This document shows, piece after piece, positions 58,972 to 64,000 of a stretch of DNA of 64,000 bases. The notes below the pieces were generated by a model. That model was not told where the DNA came from. It was given only the letters and a program-made list of their open reading frames with translations, and did no database searches. Each line of letters opens with the position of its first letter. Within the stretch, counting starts at the first letter, position 1. Position numbers and translations under genes: made by a program. Location: the NCBI RefSeq assembly GCF_021513135.1, contig NZ_CP090980.1, positions 868,001 through 932,000 on the forward strand, in the 5' to 3' direction. The DNA comes from Vibrio sp. SS-MA-C1-2. Its GTDB lineage: Bacteria > Pseudomonadota > Gammaproteobacteria > Enterobacterales > Vibrionaceae.

Positions 58972-60459
58972 ATGAGTGACAATATAAATTATCAGCAAGA
59001 TGTAAAAACTCATTCTGAGAAAGACAATTATCAGCAGAAACATAAGCCAGCAAGTGAGTTTGCATCAAGAGAAGCGTATCTTGAGAATGAACTTTCAATT
59101 ATGGATCTTAAACGCTGGAAGGTGAATCTACCATTTCGAGATTTTGGTATTGAAATTGAAGATTGGGTACCTGCGGTTGCGGCTACGATTGGTAAGATAG
59201 TGATGGTAACGGCGATGGTCGCGGCTTTTGCAACTCAGTTTGGTTTATCTGCAGAGTTTGTTGCAGAAAATGTTCGTTTTGAGCTTCTTATTGCAGGTAT
59301 TCTTTTTGTTATCCTTTTTTCTGCGATATTGAATCCACAAGCCAATTTAGCTGGCACACATGGTCCTATGATCCCACTCATTCCCTTGATAGCGACTTCT
59401 GGCGGTCATCCATTAGCTTTAGGAATTATGGTTGGCGTTTTTGGCTTGTTACTCAGTGTGACAAAGGGAGGTTCCCGTCTTTTAGATTTAACCGGCAAAG
59501 GGGTACGAGGTGGTTTATTAATCTATCTGGGTGCAATTGGTTTGATCGGACAAATTTCAAGTTTTGAAACTTGGACCGTTACTAATGGTTATGATGCGGT
59601 ATCGTTTGTCATTATTCTGACCACAATTATTCTTTATTCTTATTTAGCTAAAATCCATAAGCGTTGGTTAGCTATTCCACTTTGTTCTGTTGTTGCTGGC
59701 GCGATAGCTTATTTTATGGGTGTTCCTTTCGCCTTTGTTACAGAGCCAGGGCTGCCAAATATGAGTCCGAGCTATTGGTGGGGCACAGACACGGGTTGGC
59801 AATTAGGTTGGCCAAATCTAGAACATTTTATCGCGGTTATTCCTTTTGCAATTTTAGCGGTAGCGATGTGGTCGCCTGATTTTCTGGGTCACCGTGTATT
59901 CCAAGAGATGAATTACCCAACAAAGGCAAAAAAAGCCTTGATGAACGTTGATGATACGATGACGGTGTGTTCGATTCGCCAAATGATTGGTTCATGGTTA
60001 GGTGGGGGGAATTTAACTTCATCTTGGGGGACTTATATTATCCCAGCTGCGATTGCTAAACGTCCTATACCAGGTGGTGCATTACTAACAGGAATTCTAT
60101 GTGTTGTTGCTTCTGTCGTGGGGTATCCAATGGATTTAGCCATGTGGGCGCCAGTGTTACGTGTTGCTTTGATTGTTGGTGTCTTCTTGCCACTGCTAGA
60201 AGCGGGAATGCAGATGGTTAAATCAGAAAAAAATGCACAAAGTGCAGGTATATGTATCTTCTCTTGTGCACTTGTGAATCCAGTATTTGGTTGGGCAATA
60301 ACTATGTTACTAGATAATACTGGCTTTATTGGCAATAAAGAACGAGCAAAGCGTTTATCACGTGCGGATAAGCTAATTATTCCTGCTATATCATTAATTA
60401 TCTGTTTATTGGCTTTAGCTACGGTTGGTCAACTTCCCGGTATTGCACCACTAATTTAA
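58972..60459 (+). CDS. DUF3360-family membrane permease
   Basis: 495 residues: a hydrophilic N-terminus of about 60 residues, then roughly twelve hydrophobic segments. Stretches such as LNPQANLAGTHGPMIPLIPL and VCSIRQMIGSWLGGGNLTSS recall the SLC26/HCO3-transporter-like fold. I recognise it as the DUF3360 group common in Vibrio. Substrate unknown; an organic anion is plausible because acetyl-CoA synthetase follows 231 bases later. It has its own GGAGA ribosome site. Confidence 0.8.
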   Translation: MSDNINYQQDVKTHSEKDNYQQKHKPASEFASREAYLENELSIMDLKRWKVNLPFRDFGIEIEDWVPAVAATIGKIVMVTAMVAAFATQFGLSAEFVAENVRFELLIAGILFVILFSAILNPQANLAGTHGPMIPLIPLIATSGGHPLALGIMVGVFGLLLSVTKGGSRLLDLTGKGVRGGLLIYLGAIGLIGQISSFETWTVTNGYDAVSFVIILTTIILYSYLAKIHKRWLAIPLCSVVAGAIAYFMGVPFAFVTEPGLPNMSPSYWWGTDTGWQLGWPNLEHFIAVIPFAILAVAMWSPDFLGHRVFQEMNYPTKAKKALMNVDDTMTVCSIRQMIGSWLGGGNLTSSWGTYIIPAAIAKRPIPGGALLTGILCVVASVVGYPMDLAMWAPVLRVALIVGVFLPLLEAGMQMVKSEKNAQSAGICIFSCALVNPVFGWAITMLLDNTGFIGNKERAKRLSRADKLIIPAISLIICLLALATVGQLPGIAPLI

Positions 60460-60690
60460 TATTAGAAGGGCATGGGTATTCTCTATATCTCTGCCTTTTT
60501 ATTCCTAAAAATTCAATCTTATAAGGTTTTAATTTCTGGTTACGAAATGATTATTTATCAACAAAAGGTGATAGATATCTAAATTAATAGATAAAAAATA
60601 AGAAATTGTATTATTAACCCATTGTTAATACTAGATTGACAATGGTGATTATATCTTTTATATCTCAGGATGGCATTACAGGAGTTTAGC

Positions 60691-62592
60691 ATGAGAAAAA
60701 TCAATACGTTAAGTGGTTATATACACGAATATCAAAAGAGTATGACAACCCCTGAAGCATTTTGGGAAGAGGTTGCTGAGACCTTCTTTTGGCGCAAGCA
60801 GTGGGATAATGTATTAAATTGGGATTTTAATGACCCATCGGTAGAGTGGTTTCCTGGTGCTAAATTGAACATCACTGAAAACATTTTTGAAAGTCGTCTG
60901 CATACCCACGGTGATCATACTGCGTTGATTTGGGAACCCAATAACCCAAATGAAGAAGCTAAAAAATATAGCTATAACGAGCTTTATTCTGAAGTGAAAA
61001 AGATGGCTAACGTTTTACTTGATAATGGTGTCCAAAAAGGGGACCCGGTTGTTCTTTATATGCCAATGATTCCAGAGGCAACCATTGCAATGTTAGCGTG
61101 TGCTCGTATAGGTGCTATACATTCTGTTGTTTTTGGTGGCTTTTCTGCTCAAGCTTTATCTTCTCGTATCAATGATACCGAAGCAAAAATGTTATTAACC
61201 GCCAATGGGTATTATCGTGGTGAGAAAGAGATCAACATGAAAGCCAGTGTTGATGAAGCATTAGAGCAAAGTCCAACGATTTCTAGTGTGATTGTTGCTG
61301 ATCGTTTAGCAAATAAACCAGATACTTCTTGGACTGAAGGCCGTGATAAGTGGTGGGATGGTGAGCTAGATCGTGTGAATGATCAAAATATCGCACAACA
61401 AATGGAATCGGAAGATCCACTATTCATTCTTTATACTTCTGGCTCTACAGGTAAACCCAAAGGAATCGTTCATACGACGGGCGGTTATATGGTGTATTCT
61501 GCCTTTACTTATCGAAACGTCTTCCAGATAAAACAAGCCGATGTCTATTTCTGTACCGCGGATATCGGATGGATTACGGGGCACAGTTATTTGGTTTACG
61601 GACCATTATTAAACGGCAGTACGACCGTGATGTATGAAGGCGTTCCAACTTATCCTGATGCTGGCCGTTTATGGGATATTATTGAAAAACATCAAGTAAA
61701 CATTTTTTATACTGCGCCAACGGCTATTCGTTCATTGATGGCAATGGGAACGGAACATGTCCGTGAAAAAGAGATGAAAAGTTTACGCGTTTTAGGCACA
61801 GTGGGAGAGCCGATTAACGCAGAAGCTTGGCATTGGTATCATACGCATGTTGGTAAAGAACGTTGCCCTATCGTTGATACTTGGTGGCAAACAGAAACTG
61901 GTGGCATCATGATTTCCCCAATGGCGGGCGTCATTCCAACTAAACCGACCTATGCAACTCTTCCAATGCCTGGTATTAACCCTGTCATTATTGATGAAGG
62001 TGGAAAAGAGTTAACTGAAAAAGGTGTTGAAGGAAATTTATGCATTAAATTCCCTTGGCCTGGGATGGCAAGAACGGTTTGGGGTGACCATGATCGCTAT
62101 AAGGAAACGTATTTCTCTCAATTCCCCGGTAGCTACTTTTCTGGTGATAGTGTTCGTCGTGATGAAGATGGTTATTTTCGTATTTTAGGGCGCGTCGATG
62201 ATGTGTTGAATGTATCTGGTCACCGTTTTGGTACTGCCGAAATTGAAAATGCGATTAATACTCACCCTGCGATCAATGAAGCGGCAGTCGTTGGCTTTAA
62301 GCATGATATTAAAGGTGAGGGGATTTTTGCTTTTGTTTCATGCGATGCTGATCAAGTTTCACCTCAATTGGCAAAAAATGTTTCAGGTGGTGTTTCAAAA
62401 ATGATTGGTCCTATTGCTCGTCCAGACCATATTGTTTTTGTTAGAGAATTACCAAAAACGCGCTCAGGTAAGATAATGCGTCGAATTTTACGTAGTATTG
62501 TCGAAGGTGAGCGAAAAGAGTTCGGTGATACCTCAACGTTACTTAATCCACAATCCATTGATGCGATAATCAATGCAGTGGATAATCGGTAA
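60691..62592 (+). CDS. acs: Acetyl-CoA synthetase
   Basis: AMP-forming enzyme that makes acetyl-CoA from acetate, ATP and CoA in the cytoplasm. Adenylation motifs: LYTSGSTGKPKGIVHTTGGY (P-loop), TWWQTETGG with the Trp that limits the acyl pocket to acetate, YFSGDSVRRDEDGYF, and catalytic Lys594 in PKTRSGKIMRR, the lysine acetylated by Pat in homologues. 633 residues, slightly shorter than E. coli Acs. The open frame begins at ATG 60670, but the ATG at 60691 follows CAGGAG at proper distance. Propionate as substrate is not excluded. Followed by a good terminator. Confidence 0.9.
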   Translation: MRKINTLSGYIHEYQKSMTTPEAFWEEVAETFFWRKQWDNVLNWDFNDPSVEWFPGAKLNITENIFESRLHTHGDHTALIWEPNNPNEEAKKYSYNELYSEVKKMANVLLDNGVQKGDPVVLYMPMIPEATIAMLACARIGAIHSVVFGGFSAQALSSRINDTEAKMLLTANGYYRGEKEINMKASVDEALEQSPTISSVIVADRLANKPDTSWTEGRDKWWDGELDRVNDQNIAQQMESEDPLFILYTSGSTGKPKGIVHTTGGYMVYSAFTYRNVFQIKQADVYFCTADIGWITGHSYLVYGPLLNGSTTVMYEGVPTYPDAGRLWDIIEKHQVNIFYTAPTAIRSLMAMGTEHVREKEMKSLRVLGTVGEPINAEAWHWYHTHVGKERCPIVDTWWQTETGGIMISPMAGVIPTKPTYATLPMPGINPVIIDEGGKELTEKGVEGNLCIKFPWPGMARTVWGDHDRYKETYFSQFPGSYFSGDSVRRDEDGYFRILGRVDDVLNVSGHRFGTAEIENAINTHPAINEAAVVGFKHDIKGEGIFAFVSCDADQVSPQLAKNVSGGVSKMIGPIARPDHIVFVRELPKTRSGKIMRRILRSIVEGERKEFGDTSTLLNPQSIDAIINAVDNR

Positions 62593-62690
62593 TTAAAAAT
62601 AGATTGAAATGACGTTTTGTTGGTGTGGTATTTCTAAAGGTACCAGCGACGAAATGATAATTTCAATGTGTAAATAACAGAGCCTTTAAT

Positions 62691-62745
62691 TTCTTTTATA
62701 TATAACATTTAAATATTATATATGAAGGATATTAAAGGCTTTTTC
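62691..62745 (+). terminator. Terminator downstream of acs
   Basis: AGCCTTTAAT and ATTAAAGGCT form a perfect ten-base stem around a 30-base AT-rich loop, followed by TTTTT. Confidence 0.7.
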
Positions 62746-62805
62746 GATCATTATTTGTTATAAATACTCAAGCATTTAAATATTTCTTATCAAGGATCTT
62801 CGACG

Positions 62806-63750
62806 ATGAACTATTTCCCTACTTTCGTAAAACTTAAAGATCGACCTGTTTTAGTTATTGGTGGCGGAGAAGTCGCTTGCCGAAAAGTAGAAATGCTTTT
62901 AAGGGCTGGAGCAAATATCACGTTAGTTTCACCTGAGTTATATCCGCAGTTGGTCATTCTTCAACAACAAGGGGCTTTTCAATATATTGAAGCCAATTAC
63001 CATAAAAGCCAACTAGGTCATTACATTCAGGTGTGGGTAACCACTGATAATCCAGATTTAAATCATCAAGTTTACCAAGACGCCAAAGTTCTCAACTTAC
63101 AGGTGAATGTGGTTGACGATCCTGATTATTGTGATTTTATTACTCCCGCTGTGATTGATCGCTCGCCTGTGCAAGTTGCGATCTCTAGCGGAGGAACAGC
63201 GCCTGTTCTTATTCGGATGATTCGTGAAAAAATTGAAGGTCAATTACCCCAAAATCTGGGTTTGTTGTCACAATTTGCGACCACTAAACGAGAAATTGTT
63301 AAGCAAAATTTCACGACCGTAAAGTTACGTCGAATCTTTTGGGAGCATTTCTTTCGTCAGCCTGAGCTTGAAGGGGTGACAGATAACTCAACCTTGGATA
63401 GGGTTTTTAATCAAGTTCTTATGAAGTTAATCGAAGATAAAAAAGGGATTGAACAAGGCCAATTGTATATTATCTCAGTTCCTGATGACCCCGAATTATT
63501 TACCATTAAAGCGGTAAGATTGATGCAACAGAGTGAGTTTCTTTTCCATCCGCAAGAAACTAAGGTGGCAGCTATCGATTTTGTTCGTCGAGATGCAGAT
63601 AAAATGGTTTATAACAAACAGATTCCATACTCTGAAATTAATCAAGAATTAAAACAAGGTGGGAGAGTTTGCCTATTTATAGCGTCTGAAAGCGATAAAA
63701 TAGATGTAGATAGTATAGCGATAAAGACGAAACAAATTGTTGAATTGTAG
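62806..63750 (+). CDS. Siroheme synthase N-terminal type (precorrin-2 dehydrogenase/ferrochelatase)
   Basis: 314 residues. Residues 1-205 match the CysG N-terminal module, which oxidises precorrin-2 with NAD+ and inserts iron to make siroheme: VLVIGGGEVACRKVEMLLRA is the Rossmann motif, NVVDDPDYCDFITPAVIDRS carries the catalytic Asp, then AISSGGTAPVLIRMIREKIE. After residue 215 only about 95 residues resemble the start of the SUMT methyltransferase (DDPELFTIKAVRLMQQSEFL), without its GxGxG loop. The methyltransferase step must therefore come from another gene. Confidence 0.88.
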   Translation: MNYFPTFVKLKDRPVLVIGGGEVACRKVEMLLRAGANITLVSPELYPQLVILQQQGAFQYIEANYHKSQLGHYIQVWVTTDNPDLNHQVYQDAKVLNLQVNVVDDPDYCDFITPAVIDRSPVQVAISSGGTAPVLIRMIREKIEGQLPQNLGLLSQFATTKREIVKQNFTTVKLRRIFWEHFFRQPELEGVTDNSTLDRVFNQVLMKLIEDKKGIEQGQLYIISVPDDPELFTIKAVRLMQQSEFLFHPQETKVAAIDFVRRDADKMVYNKQIPYSEINQELKQGGRVCLFIASESDKIDVDSIAIKTKQIVEL

Positions 63751-63796
63751 ATACTTATTATATTGCCATTATCTATTTTATTGATAAAAAGAGACT

Positions 63797-63832
63797 TGAC
63801 ATAATCGTTCAACAAATTAAGCGATTATGTCA
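63797..63832. terminator. Perfect inverted repeat between convergent genes
   Basis: TGACATAATCG and its complement enclose 14 bases. It lies between the siroheme synthase stop and the convergent gene's stop, so it may terminate both transcripts. No strong U-run. Confidence 0.55.
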
Positions 63833-63883
63833 CTTCATATAAAGAAGGGAGCGTCTCTATCTATATTATGCCAGTACTCACAA

Positions 63884-64000
63884 TTATGAATGAGCAGGAT
63901 CTTTGACAAGTTCTTCAAACAAGTCGAGATGTTGAACGAATTTTTGATAATCACTTTGACTTGATGCTGAATCAGCTAATTGATAATAGTTTAAAAAATC
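63884..64000 (-). CDS. C-terminal end of an unidentified gene (cut by window edge)
   Basis: The minus-strand frame is open to the window edge and reads DFLNYYQLADSASSQSDYQK then FVQHLDLFEELVKDPAHS and a stop. Helical and acidic; too short to assign. Confidence 0.5.
   Translation of the reverse strand, partial: DFLNYYQLADSASSQSDYQKFVQHLDLFEELVKDPAHS

Overview
The window is an AT-rich chromosomal segment from a gammaproteobacterium, most likely a member of the Vibrionaceae. Pointers are the DUF3360 permease, the short siroheme synthase, the MoxR/Bat aerotolerance cluster and the Val-tRNA pair. Aliivibrio is my best guess, because the combination of very many insertion sequences with gene decay resembles A. 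salmonicida-type genomes. That genus call is inference; no marker gene settles it.

Layout. (1) 1-13.6 kb is an insertion-sequence graveyard: IS5, IS630, IS30, IS4 and IS66 pieces, several nested in one another. Between them lie an intact LysR regulator, catalase-peroxidase katG, the glutamate symporter gltS and two integrase stubs. (2) 13.8-20.1 kb is a complete MoxR-DUF58-DUF4381-BatA-BatB/TPR-BatD operon in which every gene is frameshifted. (3) 20.1-22.9 kb holds an intact IS50/Tn5-like insertion sequence with recognisable inside and outside ends. (4) 23.0-35.0 kb is a metabolic cluster broken up by IS: a membrane-fused spermidine-synthase-like protein split by a frameshift, an arylsulfatase, a small secreted protein and an eight-haem cytochrome c/TPR protein. 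(5) 35.8-49.3 kb looks like an integrated genomic island. It has a WYL regulator that lost its 5' end, a methyltransferase followed by a PLD-nuclease/SF2-helicase, three overlapping genes including two very large tyrosine-recombinase-like proteins, a structured leader with two coupled small genes, and an excisionase/integrase pair ending at a Ser-tRNA 3'-end remnant with its terminator. (6) 50-64 kb is ordinary backbone: a reactive-sulfur module (CoA-disulfide reductase-rhodanese, ArsR/BigR-type regulator, two YeeE/YedE proteins), cytochrome b561, a GT2-TVP38-ArnT-like envelope operon, two tRNA-Val genes, a DUF3360 permease, acetyl-CoA synthetase and siroheme synthase.

Non-coding highlights. 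A 91-bp MITE occurs at least five times, always between TA dinucleotides. Two copies interrupt transposase genes, and its ends resemble those of the local IS630 element. The IS66-type element has an A6G slippery heptamer exactly where its reading frame changes. katG is preceded by a five-unit GAAAT repeat.

The best candidate for an undescribed system is the 37-47 kb region: the methyltransferase/PLD-helicase pair next to the giant recombinase trio and the structured leader. Its function is inferred from domains and context only. All family assignments come from reading motifs by eye; no database search was run.
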